Source of the DNA: Rehmannia glutinosa
Lineage: Eukaryota > Streptophyta > Magnoliopsida > Lamiales > Orobanchaceae
Assembly: GCA_016081115.2 (NCBI GenBank)
Contig: CM071934.1
Location: 58,451,267 to 58,515,266 of the forward strand
DNA: 64,000 nt
Direction: 5' to 3'
The notes under the pieces were generated by a model, which made no database searches, had not been told where the DNA came from, and saw nothing but the letters and a program-made list of their open reading frames with translations. Both the position numbers and the translations under genes were made by a program. This document shows positions 33,226 to 44,981 of this stretch, piece by piece; position 1 is the stretch's first letter, and every line of letters starts with the position of its first letter.

Positions 33226-34520
33226 TAGGTTCATCAAAAACCACATGGATAGACTCTTCTATGACCATAGTCCTCTTGTTCAAAGATTTTATAGGTTTTA
33301 CTCTCACCGAGTATCCCAAAAAGATACCTTCATCAACTTTAGCATCAAAAGTCTTCAAATTGTCTTTGCCATTGTTATGGATGAAGCATTTACATCCAAA
33401 TATCCTGAAATATCCAACACTCGGCTTTCTCCTGTCCAAATATCATAAGGAGTCTTGGTCGATTGCACTGTTAATCATGCATCTCTTTTGAGTATAGCAT
33501 GTTGTATTTATAACTTCACCCCAAAATCTCTCGGGCAATCCAGCTTAACATGGTCTTGCGACTTCCTTGAGAGTTTTGTTCCTTCTTTCGTTTACTCCAT
33601 TCTCACAGGAGTCCTTGCATTTGATAACTCATGACCAATACCATTTTCAACACAATAATGAGTTATTATCCCATTGACAAACTTAGTTCCCCTGTTTGAT
33701 CTAATCTTTATAATGGTTTGACTCTTCTCATTTTGAACTCTCTTCATCGATTGAGGTAACTTTTGCAAAGTTTCCTTCTTTTTACATATGAAATGTGTTC
33801 ATGTATATCTTGAATAATCATCAACCACTACTAAGGTGTATTTCTTTCCACCGATGCTTTGGTAGCTCAATTGGACCAAATAAATCCATATGCAAATGAT
33901 GTAATATCCTTGTTGAAGAAGAACTTGCTTATCCTTGAATGAAGATTTGATTTGCTTTCCCATCCGGCATGCATCACATACACTTTCCTTTTTGTACATT
34001 GAGTCCGCGATCCTTCTACAAGATGACTCATTGCAAGCATTGATTGTCTTGAAATTCGAGATGACTCGACTTCTTGTGCCACAACCAACTTGATTCTACT
34101 TTGTGCTTTTTTCTTTAGAGACATGTGCTTGGTGTAGCAATGAGACCAATCTACTACATACATATTCTTTTATCTTGATCCTTGCAAAGACTATTTCGTT
34201 GGATTCAACATCTTTGATCCGCATATCCCCATGTTGAATCCTACATTGAAGCCCTTGTCAGCGAGTTGGGCGATACTTAGCAGGTTCAAGTTGAGGCCTT
34301 CAACATAAGCAACATCCGTGATTTCCAATCCATTTTTCTTGATGGATCATGTGCCTTTGATCTCCCCGAGCTTCATTACCTCCAAATATAACTTTAAGCA
34401 CCTCTAATCTCCTTGAATCTTGACGAGTTTTTCTTGTTTCTGTCATATGTCTTAAATGACCACTATCCACGTACCAGGTTCCTTGGCACTCGGCTATTCC
34501 TTGAACCCGCAATCAAGGAA
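33226..34520 (-). pseudogene. pol: Sirevirus C protease-like site and integrase, broken
   Basis: GTWYVDSGHLRHMTE (ORF 34300-34512) is the protease-type motif of copia. Next come the pre-integrase segment with YVVDWSHCYTKHMS and the HHCC Cys pair in VCDACRMGKQ (ORF 33799-33999). The core start IYLVQL..GKKYTLVVVDDYSRYT follows, then a degraded core. The C-terminal region VGYFRIFGCKCFIHNNGKDN and EGIFLGYS lies in ORF 33194-33439. Confidence 0.75.
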
Positions 34521-34861
34521 ATCGGTTTTTAGGTACCCGTACATGTCAGGTCCTGAGGGGTTAGTCTATAAGATGCTCCAACCAACCTTTATAGCCAAAT
34601 GGTCGACTTTAAGTGGTTGTCATCTATCGACCAAAATCATAGTGCACATTAGCAAATTGCTTGGGGGTTTTAGGATTATACAACTTTCTCTTTTGTGCAG
34701 TATGCATGTGTCGTGTTTTAGCAATAGCTTTCTTGGGGTAGTTGTGGAGTTTACGAGTGTAGTGTTTGGGTGCGTATGAGTGTTGATAAAAGTTCTTTTG
34801 CCTTTGGAATGACATTTTTGCTTTGGTTTAGGTCTTTGCCATTTTGGCTTATATTCCATAG
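34521..34861 (-). pseudogene. gag: Sirevirus C gag-pol linker
   Basis: On the - strand MEYKPKWQRPKPKQKCHSKG and a segment with HPNTTLVNSTTTPRK align with A 3310-3500. The hAT element is inserted just upstream, so the linker is separated from the rest of gag at 38865. Confidence 0.6.
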
Positions 34862-35019
34862 GTCTTTGTTAGGGATGGCAGGCGGAGTGCAGGATGGGTT
34901 TGGCCAAACCCGGGACCCGTCTTTGGCTTATATTCCATAGGTCTTTGTTAGGGATGGCAACGGCGGGTGCTGGGATGGGTTTGGCCAAACCCGGGACCCG
35001 TCCAGCGAAGAAAAAAATT
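34862..35019. repeat. 79 bp tandem duplication at the hAT left end
   Basis: The host flank TATTCCATAGGTCTTTGT plus the first 58 or so bases of the transposon (TAGGGATGGC onward) occur twice, with starts at 34862 and 34941. The left terminus therefore exists in two copies at 34870 and 34949, both preceded by GTCTTTGT. Confidence 0.75.
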
Positions 35020-35854
35020 GGACCGGGACCCGTCCCGCCCGCCAGACCGGGACCCGGCGGGTCAGACCCGGTGGACCCGTATTGGGATTTTGTCGTGAAT
35101 TGCGCTCTGCCTGCTGTTTTGATTAATTAGAAAATAGCACTAAGTGGTTTTAATTGAACAATCTGGGCCTACTTCAACTTTCTGCTAGTTCATTCAAATT
35201 AAATTCTCTCTTTTTCTTTTAATGTTAAATCTCTAAAATTTAATTTATAATAAAAACATATATAAATTAATTTCTCAAGATTAAATTTTACAAAAAATTG
35301 ACATTGACTTGCTAGCACTCAAACGACTCAAACCTGGGACTTCAAAATGGTGGCGCCCCATTTGAGTCTGAATAATGATTATTGATCAAGCTTTCAGATT
35401 CAAGCTTTTTCAATATATTCTGCAAACAATAAAATTAATCACAAAGCTAATTATGCATCAAACTTATACTTCTGCAGCTTCATTAAAAACTTAGAAAAAA
35501 CCAAGCATCGGCAAAAAATTCCTGAAATTGTTAAGTCTTAATACAGTCCATTTTTTTGCAATCGAAAATTGTTCAAAACAAAGATAAATTAACTACTAGT
35601 TTATTACATATTAAAATATTTGTTCAATCTATTGATCATGTCAAGTCTTACAAATGACCACAACAAAATTAACTAAGTGTCTCACTTGCACATCCATCAT
35701 AATCATCTTCTTCCTCATCAAGCATTGTAGGACAAGTTTGTGCACCGTCATTACTTGAACAAGTACCTACCCAAAAAATTATGTAAATTTCTTATATTAT
35801 ATAGTACTACGAATACAATGATGAAAGACATTACAAAATTCTCAATTTTACCTT
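35020..35854. other. Non-coding left part of the hAT transposon
   Basis: AT-rich sequence 3' of the transposase gene. No ORF with recognisable features. GT-AG-bounded introns cannot be assigned here. Confidence 0.4.
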
Positions 35855-37933
35855 TCACCTCACTCCACAACCAACGGCGAAACACATCAATGCTTCCAAA
35901 GTAGTTGGATTAAGCCTACTAGGATGAGAACTAACCAATCTTCTGCTACAACTAAAAGCAGATTCAGATGCAACAGTTGAAACCGGAATAGCTAAGATAT
36001 CCCTTGCTATGTTCTGTAAATTGGGATATTTAACTCCATTTGTCTTCCACCAATAGAGAATATCAAAATTTGGAGTTCTTGGCAAAACAGTTTCTTCTAA
36101 ATACATATCCAACTCCGAAGTTAGGGACACTGAAGTAATAGGATTTGAACTTGCCACAAATTGGTCATACGTCTCTAAAGTGTCGCTCTCAAATGAATCA
36201 ACAACATTCGAAGCACCTGATGATGGTATCCTTCCTGTAGCTCCTGAACTACTAACAAAAGAGCTACTTTCTTTTGAAGTTGCAACTCTTGATTGGTAAT
36301 CGATCTACAAATCATAACAACTTTGGCGAATCTCATCTACCTTTAATTGTGATCTTTCTCCATAAATCGCTGAAAAATAAAATTCAACCCAGTTTCATTT
36401 TATACCTAGGATCCAAAACAAGAAGAACCCCATCAAAATATGGCAATCAACCCATATTTCTCATACTTCGCCAACATTTTCTCTCGCCATACATTGGATC
36501 ATCAATTTTGGACTCTTCGCCCACTCATTTAACTTTATCTTGATATCACAAATCTTTGGAAAATAGAAATTAGAAGTGGGATAAAGTGTACCGAAAACAT
36601 CTCGGTCACTTGATAAAAAAAATCCTCAATTTCCCACAAATTTCAATTGCATTGTCCTAATCTTCTTCATTGGTAGATTTTTATAGTTTTTCTCTCGACA
36701 TTTAACTCGTGGAAATACATCCTTATACATTATTGTAGTTTCTAGCATCAAGTATGTTGAGTTCCAACGAGTTTTACAATCGAGAGACAATTTCTTATTA
36801 CAACTAACATGCAATTGACGGCGACTTCCTCAAACTTTTCCACTCTAGCGGTGAAGCGATCGATATAAAACACTATCACGTATTCTCTCAATTGCACCAC
36901 TAATTATTTCCATACCATCTTTCACTATTAAGTTCAAAATATGAGCACAACAACGCATATGAATTACCTTCCCATCAAGTGGCAAATCTTTTCTTGAGAG
37001 CTTTTCTAACAAAAGCGGAATCACGGCATCATTGGTCGTACAATTGTCAAGTGTGATTGTTGACACTTTACGATCCATATTCCATCCGTGAGAGATTCAA
37101 CGAGTATATCGAGAGCACATCGGTTGTATGTGGAGCGAGAACGTCCGCGAACCTACATCAAATAATTACATGTCATAAATATATTTCACTAAATGTATCA
37201 AATATTTAAACATAAAAATAAAAATACCTCAAAATAAAATTTTGTAGAAATCCAAGAATCATCGACAAAATGTCCAAAAGAATCGCCATAAAACCTTTCT
37301 TGTTATTCTTTGATGTCCACATGTCGGTTGTGATGGCAATTCGACACTTAACCTTGTCCAAAAACTTGTAACACTTAGTCTTCTCATCATTGTAAATCTT
37401 TAAGACATCATTTTTAATAGTGTTTCTTGAGATCATGTGAAAACAAGGTTGGAGGCCTGAGAATAACTACGAAACCCGAAATGTTCGACAATATTAAGGG
37501 GTTAATCATGCAATATGACCATCGTAGCAAGATCATGCCTTGAACGTTCTTGGTTGAAAGTATGTGTTGTAAGCTCTTGCTACTACCTTTCTTGTTTGCC
37601 ATCATCAAACTTTGTGAATATCCATTTTTCTTGGTCGCTTTTTGCAAGTCTTCTCATAATGCTTTTTCAAATGAGTAGTTCCATAACTAGGCGGGGCTTT
37701 GAGGCGAGTTTTGCAATAGTTGCACTCCGCATATTGAGTTTTCTCAACCATCAATCTTCTAAAGTGATTCCAAGCTTCCGATGTATGTTTTCTCTTCCCA
37801 CTACTTTCAGAAATATTTTCAGTTTCCAAGTCATCACAATTATTATCCTCACTTTTGGGTGTGTTTCCAACCGTGCATTGCTATCTCCGAGATTAATTGA
37901 TGGTAAAGAATTGTCCACATCTTTGGATTCCAT
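35855..37933 (-). pseudogene. hAT transposase, broken
   Basis: The enzyme would bind the transposon ends and cut and rejoin DNA. A start at 37933 (MESKDVDNSLPSINL) is followed after a frameshift by a BED zinc finger (SEAWNHFRRL...CNYCKTRLKA...THLKKHYEKTC, ORF 37605-37829). Next come DKVKCRIAITTDMWTSKNNK with the first catalytic Asp (37206-37436), and ITLDNCTTNDAVIPLL with VIHMRCCAHILNLIVKDG (36845-37078). LDCKTRWNSTYLMLE follows (36626-36814). The C-terminal dimerisation domain, WWKTNGVKYPNLQNIARDIL and SESAFSCSRRLVSSHPSRLN, is at 35855-36157. The TTDMW, CAHILNL and dimerisation motifs are classic for plant hAT. Frame changes between blocks suggest loss of function. One spliced intron is likely. 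Confidence 0.85.
37153..37227 (-). other. Probable intron of the hAT transposase
   Basis: On the - strand the 75 bp AT-rich stretch begins GTATTTTTATTTT and ends TTGATGTAG. The flanking exons (FVDDSWISTKFYFE and VRGRSRSTYNRCALDIL) join in a frame that matches the expected order of hAT motifs. Confidence 0.5.
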
Positions 37934-38856
37934 TTGTTAAATTATCAACAATAATAATAAGCAAGCAGGTACATTATCTTTATTCTCTAACAAAGACAAG
38001 AAATCAATCAATAATTGCAAAATTAACATTAGTCTCAAATTCTCCATTGCTTGAAAAATCTGAATCTCATATGCATAGACAAATATATCAACACAATCAA
38101 TTCAAGAAAAAGGAGCTTACAAACATCCAGTTGAATTAATCAACAAATATCCTTACAGAATTCAACAAAAAATCCAGAGTACCTGAATTTGTCATTTAAT
38201 TAATGAAGAAGGCCGACAGCAATTCGGGACTTGTGATTAAGAATTTCTGTTGTTTGAATATTTTCCCTTTTGTTTTCTTAACAGCTATGCATTGGGATTT
38301 TCTACATTATCCTCAAACATCTGACTTGTTCTCCACCCAACAAGATTTGGTTGTGATCAAGTTTATAACAGTCAAATATTGCAAAGTCAAATATTGTCTT
38401 CTTCTTTTTCTTTTCTTTTTAATCCAATACAAAACACAATTTATTTTAGGGTTAAATTGCAAAGCAACAAGTTGGAAGAACTGGAAAAGAGCTTACCTCA
38501 GATAGTCCGGCGGGCCTCCGGCGCTGGCTCGGTGGGCAAACTCGGAGGGGGCAGACGGTGCGAGTGAGAGTGACGGATCCAACTTGTGAGGCGCTCAGCG
38601 GGATTGAGAACCCTAACAGGGGAGAACATTTTAAAAGAAGGGCCTACTACATTTGTATATAATTAAAATCTGACTTAATTGTATATAATACGGGGGGGTC
38701 CGGGTGGGTCCATATGGACCCGTTACCTGCCTCGGACCTGGCGGGTTTTGTTGATCGGGTCCACGACCCATCCCAGACCTGTTTGACCGGGTTTAAACGC
38801 GCCCAATGGGGCGGGTTTAATGCGAGGATGGGTTTCGACCCGCCCCATTCTCTCTA
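37934..38856. other. Non-coding 5' region of the hAT transposon
   Basis: Lies upstream of the transposase start and ends in a GC-rich subterminal block (38690-38850) with repeated GGGTCC, GACCCG and GCGGG motifs. This is likely the transposase-binding region. A promoter cannot be assigned. Confidence 0.4.
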
Positions 38857-38864
38857 GTCTTTGT

Positions 38865-40960
38865 TTATGTTTCATATTATTCAATCGGATAGTTTGGATA
38901 GTTTCTACCATTCCATCATATGTATTTCTCGATGAAATTTCTGGGTTTTTGGTAGCTCTCTGTTTGCTTTTCACAGTATATTTTCTGTTTTTGGAGTTCT
39001 TTGAGGGGCTCGGCCGGATTTCTTCTCGGTTGTCCTTTCAAAGATACTCAACTGGTGATTTCCTTTCCCTTTATATCCAAGGCCAAGTATGATTGTGATT
39101 ATGCTTTGGAATAGATGTGTGTGCAATATTTGATGTTTTGGATTTTTGGGATGCTTCATTACTTGAAGATCTTTTTCCAAAATCACTCTTGGTTTGACTA
39201 GGCACAAAGGAATTAAATCATATGGTTGTCTTGTCTCCACATTCCATTTGATGATAATAAGTTCATCCAATGATTTGGATGATTTTGTAAATAAAGCGAA
39301 TCACATTTTTAAGATCTTTTTCCCTCTTTTCTCGAAGGCCTAACTCGCTTATGATCTTGGCATTTTCAATGATTTCTTCGGACAGTGTTCTCATCGCCTA
39401 TACGACTCATTTCGAGTAGTACTCGGCTCGTGTGAGGTTTAGCTTTTAAACCGGTTTGTTCTCCTCATTTAGAATGGTGTGTGAGGATTTTATGTGTTCA
39501 AAATCTTTCATCATTTTTGCCTAATGAATCATAAAGATCGAGTGGGTGATGAACTATGTGTATCACGGTCACTATCACTTGAATCGAGAATGAGATGAGT
39601 TAGAGTGTACCTCATCTTCTTGATCTTGTTCTTTGGCCATGAGGAAGATCATAGCCTCTTCTTGAAATCACTTGAGTATTTTGCTTCACTACTATCCGAG
39701 TATCTTTCTTTTTGTTCTTGGTTCAAGCCATCTCGGCCCGAGCCAACATGGCTTTTTTCTTTTTTGTCTTATTTCTCTCAAGACTTTTCTTTCTTCTTCA
39801 TTTCTCGTACTTGTTGATCAAAAAGTGGATAGGAATGCAATCGTGCAAATGTCCTGGTTGTTATGCAATTCCAACACAGTTCTCGGCTCTCTGACGATCG
39901 ACTCTGTCGCCTTTGATTATCGCTCTCGATAATCAACTCTTTGTTGCTCGACTCTCTTGGGTGGCCTATCTTCCCTTGCTTTGGAGGGTCTTTGAATGTC
40001 TTCCGGAGGTTTCACCTTTATTCCTTTTGTAGTTCTTATTGAAGAACTTATTGAATCTTTTAACCATCGTGGCAATCACATCCTGCAGCATGGCTTCTTT
40101 TGGCTCGGCTCTTTTCCCTTCATCGCCATCAATGCATTTTGTCTTGGGTACAACTATTTCCTCTTGCTCTTTCCTTCTCATTTCAAACTCATGCTTTGAG
40201 GTCCGGAGAATAGCTCATGGTTAGATGTTCTTGAGAGGTCAATTGAATGTCTCGGGCCATGACCTTCATTTCCCATTCGGTTGGGAGGCTTCTAAGATCT
40301 TCATACACATCATCCTTTTTTGTGTATACTCTTTCCCAACAAATGTGAAAGCTCATTTGTAATCTCGAACTCGGCATCCAAATTGGTGATCCAGTTTCAC
40401 ATGCGGCATTTTAAAATTTTCAAATTTTTGAACATCAACAAGATTAATTTATTTTCCTAATTTGTTCTAATCCTTCACAAATTAAGGTTAGCCTTTCCCA
40501 AATCCCTTTTGCAGATTTGCAAGATTTGACTTTGTTGAACATGGGTTTGTCCAACGTCTTGTAGAGAATATACTTGGCCACATTGTCGTTGTATCTCTTT
40601 CTATCCTCATTTGTCCACTCAGTCCTTGGTTTTTCAACCATGGCTGGTCTTCTTCAGCAGCTGACTTCTTCTTCTCTGCTGCGGTACTCTTCATTATTGT
40701 GTTGATTTTGAGTATTTTTGGTGACCCGTCCTCTATCACAAGCCACATTTCATCATGTAATGCGGATAGATGAGCACGCATGCGTATTTTCCAATCATCA
40801 AATTCGTCAACAAAATGAACATAGGAATGCGTGTTAGATTTACTTCCATGATAATAACTTTGCTTAAAAAGATGAAAGACTTTGAAAAACACAAGTGTTA
40901 AAACCTTTTGAAAAGATAGAGATCTAGTTCGAAGAACTTGGTCTGCGAGAATGCTCAATG
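38865..40960 (-). pseudogene. gag: Sirevirus C gag (UBN2-like), broken
   Basis: On the - strand: THSYVHFVDEFDDWKIRMRA and DEMWLVIEDGSPKILKINT (ORF 40488-41039), then TEWTNEDRKRYNDNVAKYIL and KTLDKPMFNKVKSCKSAKGI with WERLTLICEGLEQI (ORF 40444-40641). A RRKEQEEIVVPKT block lies near 40180. A serine/acid-rich C-terminal part (39500-39650) and the DELIIIKWN block end at the hAT insertion. FDDWKIRM and the later VKSCKSAKEIW pattern are characteristic of UBN2/copia gag. It is the best preserved gag N-terminus of this family in the window. Confidence 0.72.
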
Positions 40961-40968
40961 AACCAACC

Positions 40969-40979
40969 GCTCGATACCA
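40969..40979 (-). promoter_or_regulatory. Primer-binding site of Sirevirus C
   Basis: TGGTATCGAGC on the - strand lies two bases after the LTR end CCTACA. It is a degraded initiator Met-tRNA complement. Confidence 0.65.
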
Positions 40980-40981
40980 CT

Positions 40982-42045
40982 TGTAGGTTCCAAGGGGTGT
41001 GGTGTTAGGTTTAGAAGGGGGTTGAATAAACCTTACCAAATTTTCGATTTTAGTCCTTTTAAAATATTCAATAGAGTTGACTCAAATGTTGTGTCCTTGC
41101 GGACACTAAGTTGGCTATTCACTAAGTTACCCACTCAACAGACTTCGATAGAGTTGTTCATAGTATAACTCCACCGCTTAAGCCAAATACTTAACTTGGC
41201 TGATTTGGTTTTTAACGTGGAAGACTTAACACTTTTTGATTAGTTTTAAGCTTGTTTTTAACACTTGATTTTTTTAGCACTTGGTTATTTATCGGTTGGA
41301 TAGCAAATATAAACTAACAAACAGATAAGTAAATATGCAAGATAAGTAAATATGCAAGAAAGTAAATGACACGAATATTTTATAGAGAGTACGAAGATGG
41401 GGTAATTCTTCTAATCCTCTCTTCTCCAACTCCTGGAGGAATCCACTATGTAACATATCGGTTTACAAGCGGTTATCGATCGGTGGAGATAGCACTTGAT
41501 CACACAAATGGCTTCTCTTGCGACTCGAACTTCTTCACAGGCAGCTGCCTTTGCTACTTGACTCACTTCTCAAGTTCTTGGATTTGAACAAAGCCCTCCA
41601 ACAAACTTGATAATGGTTCGACCTTGAACCTTTCTACAATCCTGACTTGGAAAGTAGACCCCCTTGCTTCTTCAAAAGTAAACTTGACTGCTGCCTTTAC
41701 CCCAGGTGACTTGAGTCAGCTTCAATCATTAGATTGACTCAATCATTACTTCAACTGTTAGACTTGGCTTCTTGAGTTGACTTGACTGACACTTCTCACA
41801 ATTGTTCCTCAGCTGATTCTCCTTCAGTCGAGTCCTTGACTTCCTTCGTGGCCTTACTAGCTGACACACAGCAGAGTCTTCACTTGGTCCGTAGTTGACT
41901 TCCTGTAATCTTTGACATAGCTAACTTAACTCAACTTTTCAAGTCCTATCTATTACAATACAAATTACAAGGAAAATGGAGTGCCAACTTCCTAGTTTAA
42001 GTTTTACATGGTATCATCAAAATCTATCAAATAAATTTCCTAACA
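40982..42045 (-). repeat. 5' LTR of Sirevirus C, internally deleted
   Basis: The 1064 bp LTR runs from TGTTAGGAAATTT (42045) to CCTACA (40982). Compared with the other LTRs it lacks about 500 bp, with a junction near 41680 where CTTCAAAAGT joins AAACTTGACTG. The deleted piece contained the TATAAAAGG candidate. Confidence 0.83.
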
Positions 42046-42352
42046 TAATTCATAAAATTATGCGGAAGAAATGGCATTGGTTGTTACTTAATTTTTATAA
42101 GATTATGTTATATTAATATTTGATATGATTAGGAATTTTAAATCTATAAGAATCGACTTTATCGGAAAGAATAAAAAAAAAAAAAATAAATTATAGGGTT
42201 GGCATTAGCCCGACCCTGCCCCGTAGGGCTAGGGTCAGAACTAGATTTTCAAGCTCTTATGATTTCAGGACTTTTAGCCTAGCCATTAAAAATTTAGGGC
42301 CTTTCGAGGCTAGGGTAGGTTTTGGATGGGTCAACCCTTGTTGACATCTCTA
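42046..42352. mobile_element. Right arm of the split hAT-like element
   Basis: It has an AT-rich inner part with a poly-A run near 42172-42187, then CCCGACCCTGCCCCGTAGGG and CTAGGGTAGGTTTTGG. It ends in TTGACATCTCTA, inverted to the left arm at 18139-18307. Confidence 0.6.
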
Positions 42353-42630
42353 CTCCTCGGGGATTTGATAGTTCATCGAATGTTGAATTTCAAATTCTTC
42401 CCAATGATACCTAAGGGCGCAAGTTAGCTAGATCTTAGCTCTACTCCTTAGGGTTTGATAGTTCACGTAAGGTTTGAATTTCAAATTCTTCCCAAGGGTG
42501 CTCAAGGTATCTAGAGCTCAACTTTACTCCTCGGGGTTTAATAGTTCGCCCAAGGTTGAATTTCAAATTCATCCCAATGGCGCCCAGGTAGCTAGAGCTC
42601 AACTTTACTCTTGAGTTTGATAGTTGACCA
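42353..42630 (+). repeat. Tandem array, 70-83 bp units (right part)
   Basis: About 3.3 units of the array seen at 17486-18138 continue here in the same orientation. The array ends where the LTR of element D begins. Confidence 0.8.
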
Positions 42631-43352
42631 TGAAAATATTTTCACTAAACGCATTGTGCATGTATGTATCTAGCGGATAGCAATGAGCAAGGTTGTATTC
42701 CTCATGGATTGAATACTTAAACACATAAAGCTATAGTGAATATCGTATTCCACTTTTATTGAAGCGATTCGAAAATCACGGAATTATTTATTATCTAATC
42801 TAATTGCTAAATTAACAAGTAAAATATTTATAATTTTAAAAATCCGAACTCCACAAGTTTTCAACAAATACGAAAGCAACCCTGACAGTGATTCTCAACA
42901 TGCTTCTTCAATTTTAAATCCATTTAATGTATCAAAACCAACTTATGTGTTTCTATGGGTTCAATTCCTAAATTGGTTTATTCCCCTCCCGGTGGTGCAT
43001 AAACAGTTGATCAATAACAATTGCTAGTATCCATACTCAACAATTACTATTAACTCCCAAAAGATCTTTGAATTGAAGTATTCCCCGAAAAGCATTGTAG
43101 GTCTCGACACATTACACCTATTTATGTCTCGAATTTGAGTTTTGTTCGTTAGAACTTATCTCCCCGAATTATGAACTAACAAATATGACATGCAAATTAT
43201 TGCTCGGATAATCTACAAGAATTAATCATTCAAATTCATATAATAGAACACAAAAATCAATTAAGAAAATAATCAATATAGATTTAACATGAATCCACAA
43301 TTTTGATTATTCCTAGGATCGAAAAAATTAGCCTAACATATTTGATAACAAA
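42631..43352 (-). repeat. 3' LTR of D, distal part
   Basis: Aligns with 57771-58460 of the 5' LTR. It ends at the insertion point of F, with the ACAAA target duplication at 43348-43352. Confidence 0.8.
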
Positions 43353-44513
43353 TGTTATAACCCTAAACTTTACATTTTAATTATCATAATTATTCAATCA
43401 CAAACATAATTACATGCACTTTGATATCTCATATTCACGTTGGATTGCATGTGAATTTCAGAAATTTAGGTTTTAGCATAATTATATTATATATCATTGT
43501 GTTTAATATTTGTAGGTTACACATGGTAAGCTTAACAGTGAAAGATGATATTTATATATGGGTGTTTGGAGACATAAAAGCTGGATAAATTATGTAAAAA
43601 GAATATAATATATATATGTATAAGAGAATGATATAATAACTACTAAATAAAGTCAAGCTTAAGGAATATATATTGAGACATGTACTTAATTTATATATAT
43701 TAATAAATGTGACTTATAATGTGCAAAAAAAAAAAAAAAAAAGAGTAGGTACACGTGTGCTTGTGTGCACTTGATCAAACCAAATGGTGTGATCACTTTA
43801 TAGATATACTCTATCTTTTAAAGTTTTTTTTGTACAGATTAAATTTGTACACGTGTGCTTGTGTAGGCTTGGAAACCATCTAGTATGTTTTCTTTTTGTT
43901 CTTTTTTTAGTCTCATTCAACCGACTTGAACAAATATAATATCTACATATATGTTGAACACTTTAAAAAAAAACACAAAACACCACATAGTGTTCTGCAA
44001 GGGTTTTGTATCACAAAATTCAGGTAACTATCTTGCTTAATATATTTAGTAAAGATTATTAATTTCTTTATCAGATGCCTACGGAATTACTAGTTTACGG
44101 GTTTGAATTAGGTGATCTTGTTTATTCAGTTTAATAAAGTTATAGTTTTGGGTGTGGAACTATTATTGTTAATATTAGTGAACTTAAGATTTTATTTTCC
44201 CATTGGTTAAAACAAGTTGCTAAATTTATGTACAGTTAACGGAATTAAAAAAAAGTTAAAATCTAATATTGTGAAATATTATTGATGCTAAGATTAATTA
44301 GTGAACTTCTTATTTGCGTTGCCATTGAAAGAATCCAGGTTAATTAATTTTTTATAGAAATTAAAGGATGAAATGAAATAGCTAATGGTTTAAAGTTTTT
44401 AATTAATTCCTTGAGTTTATTCTTGACATTTCTTTGAGTTGCCGACTAAAAATCAATATAAACGATTAGTAAAATAAAATTAAAAAATACATGAATTGAT
44501 AGTCGAAGTACAT

Positions 44514-44555
<42 letters not shown>

Positions 44556-44661
44556 AATATATAAAAAGTTGGAGTTATATTAAGATAATGAATTGAATCC
44601 AGATTTGCTTTTAATGGAATTAACCTACATAACCTCCAGGATTCCCTTACATGTACATATC

Positions 44662-44696
<35 letters not shown>

Positions 44697-44981
44697 ACAA
44701 ACAACTTTGTTGCTAAGAAAAAGTTTTGAAATTGGTCATGCATTTTTAAAAATGTTAATAGGTCAGAATCCTATTACGAAAGCGAATAAAACCGACTAGA
44801 CGAAATCATCGAGTTAAGGACACCATTCGTGAGTATAATCTTTTAGCTTGTTATTTGACTTGTGTGATTATATGATTAATGTGTTGGAATGAATTGCTTA
44901 CTTTTTTGGCTATAGTGATTAGAAGTTAATCATGCTATAATGTGAATTGTATGATTCTCTATGGTGATATTGTGATAAGTT

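Larger units (their letters stand above)
34870..38856 (-). mobile_element. hAT transposon inserted in gag of C
   Basis: The left end TAGGGATGGCAACGGCGGG (34949, duplicated at 34870) and the right end, whose complement reads TAGAGAGAATGGGGCGGGT, form imperfect inverted repeats. Both ends have GACCCG/CGGGTC-rich subterminal regions. GTCTTTGT flanks both sides (34862-34869 or 34941-34948, and 38857-38864), a perfect 8 bp target duplication. It carries a transposase pseudogene on the - strand. It is 3.9 kb, the size of an autonomous hAT. Confidence 0.88.
26509..42045 (-). mobile_element. Sirevirus C, nearly full length but internally deleted and invaded
   Basis: On the - strand: 5' LTR (42045-40982), PBS, gag, protease-like site, integrase, RT remnant, RNase H, long 3' ORF, polypurine tract, and the 3' LTR shared with B. 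It contains a hAT transposon (34870-38856) and a hAT MITE (32665-32892), and it lost about 960 bp of RT. The 5' LTR is only 1064 bp because of an internal deletion. Sequence right of 42045 belongs to the hAT-like element. Confidence 0.8.
18139..42352. mobile_element. Small hAT-like element, split by about 23.7 kb of Sirevirus DNA
   Basis: The left end TAGAGATGTCAA (18139) and right end TTGACATCTCTA (up to 42352) are inverted repeats. Both arms continue with AGCCCTAG/CTAGGGT-rich subterminal sequence. The flanks CTCCTCAA (18131-18138) and CTCCTCGG (42353-42360) match at 6 of 8 bases, consistent with the 8 bp hAT target duplication. The tandem array on both sides is one array split by the insertion. 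The original element would be about 0.5 kb and non-coding. Everything between 18308 and 42045 is later Sirevirus sequence. Confidence 0.6.

Noticed and set aside
37515..37940. 141 aa + strand ORF
   Set aside because: Antisense shadow of the hAT transposase N-terminal coding region.
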